From NCBI RefSeq assembly GCF_020215645.1, contig NZ_CP084058.1, positions 11,090,501 through 11,154,500 of the forward strand: 64,000 nucleotides of DNA, in the 5' to 3' direction. The notes beneath the pieces were generated by a model, which did no database searches, was not told the origin of the DNA, and worked only from the letters and a program-made list of their open reading frames with translations. Shown here in pieces: positions 1 to 9,774 of the stretch. The stretch is from Nonomuraea gerenzanensis. GTDB lineage: Bacteria > Actinomycetota > Actinomycetes > Streptosporangiales > Streptosporangiaceae. The translations under genes and the position numbers were made by a program. The first letter of the stretch is position 1, and the number at the start of each line of letters is the position of its first letter.

Positions 1-17
1 TGAGAACGACGGACGCG

Positions 18-803
18 TCAGCCGTCCTTCAGCTCGGCCAGCAGGTCCTGCGAGTACGCGATGCGCCCCGTCAGCTCCGCGGCCGGGCGGTGGCACAGGG
101 CCAGGGCGGCGTCGGCCATGACGGAGGGCGGCTCGGCGTCGGGGTCGTCGTCGGTGGTCAGGCGGTGGAAGAGGGTGCCGGGGGTGGGCACGACCTGGTT
201 CGGGGACAGCGCGTTCACCGCGATGTCGTCGGCGTAGAGCTCGGCGGCCAGGCCGGTGGTGAACCGTTCGAGCGCGGCCTTGCACATGCCGTACACCGTG
301 CCGCCGAAGCCGGCGTACGCGCCGGGCGGGAACGTCGGGTGGCGGGCGGCGATGGAGGAGATGTTGAGTATCCAGCCCGCGCCGCGCTCCCGCATCCCCG
401 GGATGACCAGCCGGGCGAGGTGGAAGGGCGCGTTGACCTGCACCTCGAACATGAGCTGGTAGCGGCGGTCGCTGAAGTCCCGCACCTGCGCGAAGTAGGT
501 GACGGCGGCGTTGTTGACGAGGATGTCCACGGCGCCGTACCGCTGCTCGGCGGCCTCGACGAGCGCCCGCCTGTCCTGCTCCCGCGACAGGTCGGTGGCC
601 TGGGCGAAGGCGGTGCCGCCCGCCGCCTCGATCTGCGCGACGGTGTCGCCCAGCGTGCCTTCGAGCCTGCTCTGCGCCGCCTCGACGGTACGGGCGGCGA
701 CGACGACCTGCGCGCCCTCGGCCGCCAGCCGTACGGCGATGGCGGCGCCGATGCCCCTGCTCGCTCCGGTGACGACCGCGACTTTGCCCTCGAGTACGCC
801 CAT
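18..803 (-). CDS. SDR-family NAD(P)-dependent oxidoreductase
   Basis: Classical short-chain dehydrogenase of 261 residues, the usual family length. The N-terminal Rossmann fold carries the dinucleotide-binding motif TGASRGIG (residues 12-19) and the NNAA motif (97-100). The catalytic set is Asn124, Ser149/150, Tyr171 and Lys175 (YGMCK). Such enzymes reduce or oxidise a carbonyl/alcohol with NAD(P)H in the cytosol. The substrate cannot be read from sequence; the family includes acyl-carrier and sugar or lipid ketoreductases. ATG at 803 is preceded by a GAGAGGG ribosome binding site. It is the next minus-strand gene after the MccB-like enzyme, 160 bases downstream, so it could belong to that locus, but the gap is long enough for its own promoter. 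Confidence 0.9.
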   Translation of the reverse strand: MGVLEGKVAVVTGASRGIGAAIAVRLAAEGAQVVVAARTVEAAQSRLEGTLGDTVAQIEAAGGTAFAQATDLSREQDRRALVEAAEQRYGAVDILVNNAAVTYFAQVRDFSDRRYQLMFEVQVNAPFHLARLVIPGMRERGAGWILNISSIAARHPTFPPGAYAGFGGTVYGMCKAALERFTTGLAAELYADDIAVNALSPNQVVPTPGTLFHRLTTDDDPDAEPPSVMADAALALCHRPAAELTGRIAYSQDLLAELKDG

Positions 804-895
804 GGCTGCCCTCTCACCGTCTCGGGATCGCTCCTTGGGGCGATACTAGAACGATATTCGGTGGATTCCTTGTGATCGTGGCGGACCGGCGGCCG

Positions 896-922
896 TCATT
901 TCTCCGTCCACCGCTCGTACAT
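896..922 (-). CDS. possible 8-residue leader or peptide ORF (weak)
   Basis: An ATG with a strong ribosome binding site (GGAGGG, 7 bases before the start) opens a reading frame of only eight codons, MYERWTEK, between the stop of the MccB-like gene and the SDR gene. Its TGA overlaps a second ATG (899) that opens a 17-residue frame ending at 846. Microcin C precursors can be as short as seven residues, so a tiny translated gene here is conceivable, but this peptide does not end in Asn. It may equally be the broken start of a lost gene. No function can be assigned. Confidence 0.2.
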   Translation of the reverse strand: MYERWTEK

Positions 923-962
923 GCCGACTCCCTCCGACTTCACCGGGTGCGACCCGTGTGGT

Positions 963-2069
963 TCAGCCGCCGCACGTCGGGCAGCCGGGCCGCCGGGGGA
1001 CGGGCCGGGAGCGGATCTCCAGCGGCCAGAAGTCCACCTCGCTCCACCGGTCGCCGAGGGCCGGCGGGAGCCCCGCCAGGATGCGGATCGCCTCCCAGGC
1101 CAGGATGTTGCCGACGAGGCCGGACAGCGCGCCCATCGCGCCCGCCTTGTCCCGCTTGCCGACAAGGGTCTCCATGCCGTCCCGCCCGTGGTCGGCGAAC
1201 GTCTCGGCGCGTACGCAGGACCAGCAGGCGGTCAGGCCGGGGATGATCGACGTGCCCAGCACCCCGATGTGGTAGGCGTAGCCGGTGCCCATGATGTGGG
1301 GGATGTCCGGCCAGCAGGCCTCGCTCACCCAGCCCGCCACGTCGTTGGGGGTGGGCTGGTCGGCCGCGTTGACGACGAGGTCGGCGCCCTTGACGACGCC
1401 GGCCAGGTCCTCGGCGCAGCCGATGCGCCGCTCCACGGCCTCCACCTCGATGAACGGGTTGAGCTCGCGCAGCCGGACGGCCGCCGCGTCCACCTTGGGG
1501 GTGCCCAGGTCGTCCATCCTGAACAGGACCTGCCGGGTGAGGTTGGAGACCTCCACCCGGTCGAAGTCGCAGACGCGGAGGCGGCCGACGCCCGCGGCGG
1601 CCAGGGCGAGCGCCACCCAGCCGCCCAGCCCGCCGATGCCGCAGATCACGGCGGTCGATCCGGCGAGGCGGCGCTGGAGCGCGGCGCCGCTCGTCTCGCG
1701 CGCCCAGCCCTCGTCGCAGAAGTCCTGGAACAGCCGGAGTTGACGATCGTAGAATTCGGCGCGCGCGACACCTAAAAGTCGAAATTCCGGCTCCGGTGCG
1801 GCGACCCGGCTCAACAGCCGCTCATGCTCCAGGATTTGCACGACTTCGGCCACCCTGGCACCCGCGCCGGCCGCGCCGCCACAAGTGAGCGCGCCGATCT
1901 CCTCGATCGTGCGGGTGCCGTCGAGAAGGACCACCACGGCTTTCACGAATTCGTCGCAGGTGAATCTCTTCACGGTCCGGTCGGCCAGGCACAGGAACAG
2001 CAGCGTGCCGCCGTCGGCCTGCACGATGACACTGTCACGCAGGCGCGGGCGCGATGCGGTGTCGGCCAC
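963..2069 (-). CDS. MccB-like ThiF/E1-family peptide adenylating enzyme with N-terminal RRE-like domain
   Basis: E1-like (ThiF/MoeB/MccB) enzyme of 368 residues from the proposed GTG at 2069. An AGGAGG lies 7 bases before that GTG; an ATG at 2075 is too close to it, and the frame stays open to a GTG at 2120. Residues 8-90 form a small winged-helix/PqqD-like region resembling the peptide clamp of MccB. The Rossmann core has GIGGLGG (144-150), the acidic turn CDFDRVEVSNLTRQ (from 167) with the arginine that contacts ATP in this family, and AADQP (235-239). The stretch from SEACW through HIMGTGYAYHIGV to ACWSC aligns with MccB. Zn-binding pairs are CWSC (282-285) and CPTC (363-366). No conserved E1 thiol cysteine is obvious, as in MccB. 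It follows an Asn-ending peptide gene, so the inferred role is C-terminal nucleotidylation of that peptide. Confidence 0.85.
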   Translation of the reverse strand: MADTASRPRLRDSVIVQADGGTLLFLCLADRTVKRFTCDEFVKAVVVLLDGTRTIEEIGALTCGGAAGAGARVAEVVQILEHERLLSRVAAPEPEFRLLGVARAEFYDRQLRLFQDFCDEGWARETSGAALQRRLAGSTAVICGIGGLGGWVALALAAAGVGRLRVCDFDRVEVSNLTRQVLFRMDDLGTPKVDAAAVRLRELNPFIEVEAVERRIGCAEDLAGVVKGADLVVNAADQPTPNDVAGWVSEACWPDIPHIMGTGYAYHIGVLGTSIIPGLTACWSCVRAETFADHGRDGMETLVGKRDKAGAMGALSGLVGNILAWEAIRILAGLPPALGDRWSEVDFWPLEIRSRPVPRRPGCPTCGG

Positions 2070-2143
2070 GGACATGCCTCCTACCCGGGTGTGGGTGAAG
2101 CCGGTGAATGCCTCACCCACAGGACGCTACCCGAGCCGAGGTT

Positions 2144-2230
2144 TCAGTTTCCGTGTGAGTTGGACGCGGTCACGGCACCGACGCGCAGCGGGACTTCTTC
2201 CACCTTCACCATCACGGGGGGTCGATCCAT
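2144..2230 (-). CDS. candidate microcin C-type precursor peptide (28 residues, C-terminal Asn)
   Basis: A short gene, too small for usual gene calling. ATG at 2230 follows the purine-rich site AGGAGAAAGGG by 5 bases. The product starts MDRPPVMVKVEEVP, continues with LRVGAVTASN and ends SHGN before TGA, giving 28 residues. Third codon positions are mostly G or C, as in real genes of this genome. It lies 74 bases before the MccB-like gene, on the same strand, and has its own promoter. In known microcin C-type systems the precursor ends in an invariant Asn that MccB converts and joins to a nucleotide; the final Asn here fits exactly. The mature product, any leader removal and the nucleotide base are unknown. 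A chance ORF is possible, but its position, RBS and final residue argue against it. Confidence 0.65.
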   Translation of the reverse strand: MDRPPVMVKVEEVPLRVGAVTASNSHGN

Positions 2231-2265
2231 CGCTACCCTTTCTCCTCTGATATTGTCCCGCGCAT

Positions 2266-2294
2266 ATCATGCCGAGTTCGAGGGCGCTTGACAA
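2266..2294 (-). promoter_or_regulatory. sigma-70-like promoter of the peptide/MccB-like unit
   Basis: On the minus strand TTGTCA (2294-2289) is followed after 17 bases by CATGAT (2271-2266), a good match to the housekeeping -35/-10 pattern with ideal spacing. The predicted start of transcription is near 2259, about 29 bases before the peptide ATG. This separates the peptide/enzyme unit from the upstream phosphotransferase gene. Confidence 0.5.
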
Positions 2295-2315
2295 AGCGTC
2301 TTACTGAAAGTCCTG

Positions 2316-3080
2316 TCAGCCGGAAAACTCGTCGAGTTCGTGCACGGCCTGATCGAGCTGCTCGGCCACCCCGCGCCGCAGCAGCCTGCCGTAGAGCCCC
2401 TCACCCCCGTGTCCCAGGCGGCGGATCAGCGCGGCCCGCTCGGCGAGCTGCCCCTGCACGTTCCTGACGAGCACCTCGGGCCTGCCCCGCCACCCGTAGG
2501 CGTCCAGGAACCGGCGCAGCCTGGCCGGCCGGGCCTCGAACGCGGTGAACCCCGTCGAGGCGTCCACGTGCCGGGCGTGCAGCGGCACCCAGCAGTGCGC
2601 CACCAGCGCCACCTCGGCGTCCACCGTGGTCGGCCCGGCGAAGTCCCAGTCGAAGAAGCCGGCCAGCCGCCCGTCCCGGTAGGCGGCGTTGGCGGGCCCC
2701 GCGTCGTTGTGGCCGATCACCAGCCCCGGCGACCACCGCCCGCCCGAGCGCCAGCGGGCGCCCGCGGACGGCACGAAGTCGGCCACGGCCTCGTGATAGG
2801 CGCGCAGCCACTGCGCCACCTGCACGAGCGTGTCCTCGGTGCGGGTCCACGACGGCCACACCGGCGCGTCGCCCATGGTGTCGCCCTCCAGGTACGTGAG
2901 CACCTCGTACCCGCCGGCCTCGACGCCCAGCACCCGGGGAGCCCCCTCGAACCCCTTGCGCTCCAGGTGACGCAGCAGCTCGTGGACCGAGGCCGTCCAC
3001 TCCCGCACCGGCCGCCGCACCGTGGCGCCCACGCGGACCGCGCCCGTGTCGTTCCCCCCGCCGAGCCGCTCCCCGGTCAT
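2316..3080 (-). CDS. aminoglycoside phosphotransferase (APH)-family kinase
   Basis: APH/choline-kinase-like small-molecule phosphotransferase, 254 residues from ATG 3080, which follows GGGGAGG by 8 bases; the frame stays open 36 codons further upstream, across the intergenic operator. The catalytic loop HNDAGPANA (His124, Asp126, Asn131) and the metal-binding DWD (144-146) are present, so the active site is intact. The hinge motif LTYLEGD lies at about 61-67. Family members phosphorylate antibiotics, choline, homoserine and similar molecules; the substrate cannot be told from sequence. It is divergent from the GH20 gene with a palindromic operator between them, so it may share that control. 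It ends 85 bases before the microcin-type unit on the same strand, and a role in self-protection there is only speculation. Confidence 0.85.
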   Translation of the reverse strand: MTGERLGGGNDTGAVRVGATVRRPVREWTASVHELLRHLERKGFEGAPRVLGVEAGGYEVLTYLEGDTMGDAPVWPSWTRTEDTLVQVAQWLRAYHEAVADFVPSAGARWRSGGRWSPGLVIGHNDAGPANAAYRDGRLAGFFDWDFAGPTTVDAEVALVAHCWVPLHARHVDASTGFTAFEARPARLRRFLDAYGWRGRPEVLVRNVQGQLAERAALIRRLGHGGEGLYGRLLRRGVAEQLDQAVHELDEFSG

Positions 3081-3127
3081 GAGGGCATCCTCCCCGGCGC
3101 CCGCCGTCCCCATCAAGGACAGATTTC

Positions 3128-3141
3128 CTACCACGTGGTAG
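3128..3141. promoter_or_regulatory. palindromic operator, site 1 of the TetR-type regulon
   Basis: Perfect 14-base palindrome CTACCAC/GTGGTAG flanked by T-rich and A-rich arms. It sits 10 bases before the GH20 start and 48 bases before the phosphotransferase start. The core TACCA-NN-TGGTA recurs at 9674-9695 and 13906-13927, all within the same glycoside-use cluster. A repressor bound here would cover the GH20 promoter or start. Confidence 0.7.
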
Positions 3142-3150
3142 AAATTCTCT

Positions 3151-4632
3151 ATGCATGTCGTACCGCTCCCCCGTGACCTGTCGCCCACCGGGCCGGGCGC
3201 GCTCCGGCTCGGCGGCTCCCCGCGGGTCGCGGTGCCGTCCGATCACCTGCTCGGGCTGGGGCAGGTGGTCGCCGGCCTGCTCGAAGGCACCGCCCAGGTG
3301 GGCGGGGCGGCGGAGCTGGTGCTCGCGCTCGACGAGACGGCGAGCGAGGGTGAGGAGTACACGCTCGTGGTGACCGAGGCGGGCGCCACGGTCAGCGCCG
3401 GGTCGGCGGCGGGCCTGTTCCGGGGCGCGACGACCGTGGCGCAGCTCGTCACGCCGGAGCGCACGGTGCCGTGCGTGCGGGTGAGCGACGGCCCGGCCCT
3501 GGCCTGGCGCGGCCTGTCGCTGGACGTGGCGCGCCACTTCTTCCCGGTCGAGCAGGTCAAGCGGGTCGTCGACCTGCTGGCGCTGTACAAGTTCAACGTC
3601 CTGCACCTGCATCTGAGCGACAGCCAGGCCTGGCGGCTGGAGATCGGCGCGTGGCCCCGGCTCACCGGGCCCGAGCGCTACACGCACGACGACTACCGGG
3701 AGATCGTCGCCTATGCGGCGGAGCGCTTCGTCACGGTGGTGCCCGAGCTGGACATGCCGGGGCACGTGCTGGCCGCCGTCCGGGCCTACCCCGAGCTGGG
3801 CGGCCTGGACGAGCCCGCGCATCCGCTCGTCCCGTTCCTCGACCCACGGGCCGAGGTGGTGTGGCGGTTCGTCGCGGACGTGCTGGGCGAGGTCGCGGCG
3901 CTCACCCCGGGGCCGTACCTGCATCTCGGCGGCGACGAGGCGTTCGGCATGCCGGAGGAGCTGTACACGGCGTTCGTGTCCAGGGCGCTCGGGCTGGCCA
4001 GGGCGACGGGCAAGCGGGTCGTGGGCTGGCAGGAGGTGAGCCGCTCGGGGGCGCTCACCCCCGCCGACCTCGTGCAGTGCTGGGTGGGCGACGGGGACGC
4101 GTTCGACGCCGAGGCCGCGCGGAAGACCGCGCCGCCCCGGTACCACCCGCTCATCGACCTCGCGGCGCGGGCGTTCGAGCAGGCGCCGCACGACGTGCCC
4201 GGCGCGGTGGCGGCGGGCGCCGCCGTGCTGGCCTCGCCGAGCCGGGTGCTCTACCTGGACCGGCGGTACGCGGAGCCCTCGGTGCTGCCGGAGCAGAACG
4301 AGCGGCGGGAACGGGTCGGCTTCGCCTCCTACCGGCCGATGACGAGCAGGCAGTACTTCGCCTGGCAGCCGGGCGAGCTGGTGGAGATCCCCCGTGGCGC
4401 CCGGCTGGCCGGGGTGGAGGCGGCCGTGTGGTGCGAGACCGTCGGGAGCTTCGACGACCTGGCGTTCCTGCTGCTGCCCCGGCTGGCCGGGATCGCCGAG
4501 AAGGCGTGGACGGAGCGGGCCACGACCTGGGAGGACTACCGGGAGCGGGTCGCCGCCCACACCTCCTGGTGGGAGCGGCTCGGATGGGGCGGCTACTACC
4601 GCTCCGCCGAGCTCTTCCCCGCGCGGACGTAG
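3151..4632 (+). CDS. GH20 beta-N-acetylhexosaminidase
   Basis: Glycoside hydrolase family 20 enzyme, 493 residues, releasing terminal beta-GlcNAc or GalNAc by substrate-assisted catalysis. An N-terminal GH20b-like domain (to about residue 115) precedes the TIM barrel. Signature motifs are HLHLSDSQAWRLEI and HLGGDE with catalytic Asp262-Glu263. There is no signal peptide, so it likely acts on imported chito-oligosaccharides in the cytosol. ATG at 3151 lacks a clear ribosome binding site; the close operator suggests a short-leader or leaderless transcript. The 3' end overlaps the convergent ABC ATPase gene by 37 bases. Neighbouring importer, TetR and beta-glucosidases support a role in amino-sugar or beta-glycoside use. 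Confidence 0.93.
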   Translation: MHVVPLPRDLSPTGPGALRLGGSPRVAVPSDHLLGLGQVVAGLLEGTAQVGGAAELVLALDETASEGEEYTLVVTEAGATVSAGSAAGLFRGATTVAQLVTPERTVPCVRVSDGPALAWRGLSLDVARHFFPVEQVKRVVDLLALYKFNVLHLHLSDSQAWRLEIGAWPRLTGPERYTHDDYREIVAYAAERFVTVVPELDMPGHVLAAVRAYPELGGLDEPAHPLVPFLDPRAEVVWRFVADVLGEVAALTPGPYLHLGGDEAFGMPEELYTAFVSRALGLARATGKRVVGWQEVSRSGALTPADLVQCWVGDGDAFDAEAARKTAPPRYHPLIDLAARAFEQAPHDVPGAVAAGAAVLASPSRVLYLDRRYAEPSVLPEQNERRERVGFASYRPMTSRQYFAWQPGELVEIPRGARLAGVEAAVWCETVGSFDDLAFLLLPRLAGIAEKAWTERATTWEDYRERVAAHTSWWERLGWGGYYRSAELFPART

Positions 4633-5431
4633 GCCTCGAACGCCTCGCGCCGGGCCCGCTGAGCCGCGACGTCGGCGACCGGCGCCGCCAGCAGCAGCCC
4701 CCGCGTGTACGGGTGGCGCGGCGCCCCGGTCACCTCCGCAGCCGAGCCCGTCTCCACCAGCTCACCCCGGTGGATGACCGCCACCCGGTGCGCCATGAAG
4801 CGCACCACCGCCAGGTCGTGCGAGACGAACAGGTAGGAGACGCCCGACTGCTGCTGGATCTCCAGCAGCAGGTCGAGCACCGTCCGCTGGGTGGTGAGGT
4901 CGAGCGCGGAGACCGGCTCGTCGCACACGATCAGCTTGGGGTCGATCGCCAGCGCGCGGGCGATCGCCACCCGCTGCCGCTGCCCGCCGGAGAACTCGCG
5001 CGGCAGCCGCCGCGCGGCGTCGGCGGGCAGGTGGACGCGGTCGAGCAGCCGGGCCACCCGCTCGCGCGCCACGCGGGCGCCCAGCCCGAGCAGGGGTTCC
5101 GCGAGCGTGTCGCCGACCGTCCGCGCGGGGTTGAGCGAGGTGTACGGGTCCTGGAAGATGACCTGCAGATCACGGGCCAGCTCCCGGCGCCGCCGGCCGG
5201 TGAGGCCGTCGATGCGCCGCCCGCCGAACGTGATCGTCCCCGACGCGACCGGCACCAGGCCGAGCACGGCCCGGCCGATCGTGGTCTTGCCGGAGCCCGA
5301 CTCCCCCACCAGGCCCAGGGTCTCGCCGGGCGCGATGGCGAACGACACGCCGCGCAGCACCTCCGTACGCGGTGCCCGCCGGCCCCTGCCGGGGAAGGAG
5401 ACGTGCAGGTCGTCGACCGTGAGCAGGGCGT

Positions 5432-5435
<4 letters not shown>
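4596..5435 (-). CDS. DppF/OppF-like ABC transporter ATP-binding protein
   Basis: Second ATPase of an oligopeptide-type (PepT family) importer, 279 residues. Walker A GESGSGKT, the Q-loop FQDPYTSLNP, signature FSGGQRQR, Walker B LIVCDEPVSALD and the H-loop SHD are all intact. The C-terminal oligopeptide-transporter tail (APRHPYTRGLL) is typical of DppD/F proteins. It starts with TTG at 5435 after GGAGG, and this TTG overlaps the TGA of the preceding gene, which implies translational coupling. Last gene of the importer operon, overlapping the convergent GH20 gene by 37 bases. In this setting the cargo is probably an oligosaccharide, since importers of this class carry cello- and chito-oligosaccharides as well as peptides. 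Confidence 0.9.
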
Positions 5436-7164
<1,729 letters not shown>

Positions 7165-7168
<4 letters not shown>

Positions 7169-8106
7169 CCGAGCCTCGCCTTCGGGTTGAGCCAGCCGAT
7201 GAGGACGTCGACGACGAGGTTGACGGCGATCACGCCGACCACGGTGAGCATGACCAGCGCCATGATGATCGGGATGTCGCCCCTGGTGGTGTAGGTGACG
7301 GTCATGCTGCCGATGCCCGGCAGCCCGAAGATCTGCTCGACCAGCACGGCGCCGCCGAGCAGGCCGACGAACTGCATGCCGAGCACCGCCAGCGCCGGGG
7401 CGGAGGCGTTGCGCAGCACGTGCTTGAGGACGATGCGCGACGGCGGCAGCCCCCTGGCCCGCAGCGTCCGTACGTAGTCCTGCCGCAGCACCTCGATCAC
7501 CGAGCTCCTGACCTGCTGCGCCACCCCGGCGACGGACCCGACGGACAGGGAGAGCACGGGCAGCAGCACCGTGGACAGCCACCCGGTGAAGGACTCGCCG
7601 ATCCCGACGTACCCGATGGCGGGGAACCACCGCAGCCGCACCGCGAAGACGAGCACGATGACCAGCGTGACCAGGAAGTTCGGCAGCGCGTAGCCGAGCA
7701 CGGAGAAGACCTGGACGAACCGGTCCACCGCGCCGCGCCGCACCCCCGCCCAGACGCCCAGCAGGAACGCGGCCACGGTCGTGACGAGCGTGACCCCGGC
7801 CATGAGGCTGATCGTGACCGGCAGCCGGTTGGCGATCGCGCGGACCACGTCCTCGCTGGTGAACCAGGACGTGCCGAGGTCGCCGCGGACGGCGTGGGCG
7901 AGCCAGTCCAGGTACTGCACGAGGACGGGCCGGTCCAGGCCGAGCGCGGCGTTCTTGGCGTCCACCAGGTCCTGGGACGCGCTCTGCCCCAGCAGTTGCC
8001 TGCCCACGTCGAGATCCGGGATCGACAGCAGCGTGTAGGACAGGAAGGAGATCACGAGCACGAGCAGCAGCCCGGCCGCGCTCCTGCGCAGGACGAAGCC
8101 GAGCAT
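7165..8106 (-). CDS. DppB-like ABC transporter permease
   Basis: Inner-membrane subunit of the oligopeptide-type importer, 313 residues, about six TM helices. It begins with the typical MLGFVLRRSAAGLLLVLVIS segment and contains the extracellular domain after TM1 found in DppB/OppB proteins. The EAA-loop is VLRQDYVRTLRARGLPPSRIVLKHVLRNA. Its ATG shares one base with the stop of the solute-binding protein gene (TGATG), and its stop overlaps the fused permease-ATPase start, so all four genes form one tightly coupled operon. Confidence 0.92.
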
Positions 8107-9632
8107 CACTGCGCGGGCGCGTAGTTGTAGATGGCGGGCACCGCCATGCCGTCCTGCGGCTTGATCGTCACGCTTCCGTCCGATACGTGCAGGTACGTCA
8201 TCCGGTAGAAGGGCATGAACCAGCCGTCGGTGACGAGGTGCTCGTTGAGCGCCTGGAGGTCGGCCGTGGCGTCCTGCGCGGAGCTGCCCTGGATCTTGGG
8301 CAGCAGCTTCTTCACGGTGTCGTCGGTGTAGCCGAACATGTTGAAGGCGCCGGGCAGCACGACCTCGCCGACCGCGACCCAGTCGGCGGACGACTGGCCC
8401 ATGTTCATGACCATGGCGGAGTAGGCGCGGTCCTTGAAGATGCGCTGGACGGCGGAGCCGGGGTCGAGGTCGTCCCAGACCACCTTCACGCCGACCGCGC
8501 CCAGATCGGTCTGCAGCGAGGCGGCCAGCGCGTCGGAGACGATGGCCGGGATGCGCGGCAGCTTCAGCGTGAAGCCGCTCTCGTGCCCGGCCTCCTTGAG
8601 CAGCGCGCGGGCCTTGGCCTGGTCGAAGGTGTAGTACGTGTCCAGCTCCGGCTTGTAGGCGGCCGTGGCGGGGCCGAACACCTGGCTGGTCACGGCGCCA
8701 CGGCCCTGGCGGATCTTGGCCAGCATGGTCGGGCGGTCGATCGCGTGGTTCAGCGCCTGCCGAACGCGGGGGTCGCGCAGCTCTGGCGTGACCATCCCGG
8801 CCCGGTCGAACAGGAACATGCCCTGGAAGTCGAACTCCTGCTTGACCGTCTTCACCTCGGGGTCGCTCTCGACGCTGATCTGCTGGTCGGCGTCCTGGAT
8901 GAGAGCGGCGTCGAGCTGGCCCGTCTTGATGCCGTTGACGATCGCGGTCTCGTTGTCGAAGTAGCTGATGGCGATCGTGTCGTACGGGAGCCTGCTCCCC
9001 CAGTAGTTCGCGGCGCGGGTGAACACCCACTTGGTGCCGATGACGGTCTGGCCCGCGTCCAGCTCGTACGGGCCGGTGCCGCCCGGCCTGGTCTTCAGCG
9101 TGTCGTCCTGGGCGAAGTCCTTCGGGTTGGCCATGAGGCCGGCGGCGTCGCTCAGGTAGTACAGCATGGCCGGGTTCGGCTTGCCGAGGACGAGCGTGAC
9201 GTGGGTGGGATCGACGACCTCGATGGAGGTGACGTCGTTGAGGGTCTTGGCCTGGGCGCCGCCGCCCTTGCGGAAGCGCTCCATGTTCGCCTTGACGGCC
9301 TCGGCGTCGAACGGCGTGCCGTCGTCGAACTTCACGTCGCCGCGCAGGGTGAGGCTCAGCCGCGTCAGCTTGTCGTCGTAGGACCACGCGGTGGCCAGCA
9401 TCGGGCTGTACGTACCGTCGGGCTCCCGCTTGATCAGCGTGTCGTAGACCGCCTGGAAGAACGGCAGCGCGCTGCCGTTGGCGTCCTTGGGGTCGAGGCT
9501 CTGCGGCAGGGTCATCGTCGCGATGTTCAGGGTCGTGGGTGCGCCGCCCGCCGTACCGCCGTCGCCGGAGCCGGAACAGCCGGCGATCAGGCTCGCGGTG
9601 ACGAGGAGGGCTGCGGTGGCGGATCTCTTCAT
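8106..9632 (-). CDS. family 5 extracellular solute-binding lipoprotein (DppA-like)
   Basis: Substrate receptor of the importer, 508 residues. A lipoprotein signal (MKRSATAALLVTASLIAGC, cleavage before Cys19) anchors it to the outer face of the membrane. The SBP_bac_5 fold shows in SLTLRGDVKFDDGTPFDAEAV and in DPRVRQALNHAIDR. The start at 9632 is chosen because GGAG lies 9 bases upstream and the lipobox then sits at the right distance; the open frame extends 18 codons further, across the operator. First gene of the operon, divergent from tetR. Although the family was named for peptides, many actinobacterial members bind oligosaccharides, which fits the neighbours. Confidence 0.92.
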   Translation of the reverse strand: MKRSATAALLVTASLIAGCSGSGDGGTAGGAPTTLNIATMTLPQSLDPKDANGSALPFFQAVYDTLIKREPDGTYSPMLATAWSYDDKLTRLSLTLRGDVKFDDGTPFDAEAVKANMERFRKGGGAQAKTLNDVTSIEVVDPTHVTLVLGKPNPAMLYYLSDAAGLMANPKDFAQDDTLKTRPGGTGPYELDAGQTVIGTKWVFTRAANYWGSRLPYDTIAISYFDNETAIVNGIKTGQLDAALIQDADQQISVESDPEVKTVKQEFDFQGMFLFDRAGMVTPELRDPRVRQALNHAIDRPTMLAKIRQGRGAVTSQVFGPATAAYKPELDTYYTFDQAKARALLKEAGHESGFTLKLPRIPAIVSDALAASLQTDLGAVGVKVVWDDLDPGSAVQRIFKDRAYSAMVMNMGQSSADWVAVGEVVLPGAFNMFGYTDDTVKKLLPKIQGSSAQDATADLQALNEHLVTDGWFMPFYRMTYLHVSDGSVTIKPQDGMAVPAIYNYAPAQ

Positions 9633-9673
9633 GGCGCTCACTCCGTCTCGTTTGCCGGGGAGCATACACCGCA

Positions 9674-9695
9674 AAACTAACCACATGGTAGGTTT
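9674..9695. promoter_or_regulatory. operator, site 2 of the TetR-type regulon
   Basis: Imperfect inverted repeat with arms AAACTAACCA and TGGTAGGTTT around a 2-base centre. Eight of ten base pairs match between the arms. It lies between the solute-binding protein gene and tetR, 42 bases before the former and 79 before the latter, so one site could control both directions. Confidence 0.7.
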
Positions 9696-9774
9696 ACTTC
9701 GTGCGGGCTACTCTCGCTCTACCGCGGCACGTAACCGCAGCCCACGTGCCCACCACCGCAGAAGGGGCCGGCCG

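Noticed and set aside
90..875. Long plus-strand open frame opposite the SDR gene
   Set aside because: High G+C leaves long open frames on the opposite strand; this one has no family motif and is Val/Gly/Arg low-complexity.
2069..2120. Longer start (GTG 2120) for the MccB-like gene
   Set aside because: It lacks a ribosome binding site, while AGGAGG precedes GTG 2069 at the best distance; the extra residues do not look conserved.
2316..3080. Immunity gene of the microcin C-type unit
   Set aside because: The APH-family kinase is adjacent, but known immunity uses acetyltransferases or peptidases, and the peptide unit has its own promoter.
2401..4560. A 719-codon minus-strand frame across the phosphotransferase and GH20 genes
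   Set aside because: Arg/Pro/Gly-rich sequence without motifs; covers two well-supported genes in other frames.
9674..9695. Insertion-sequence terminal repeat
   Set aside because: The inverted repeat is short, has no transposase nearby and recurs only in promoters of sugar genes.
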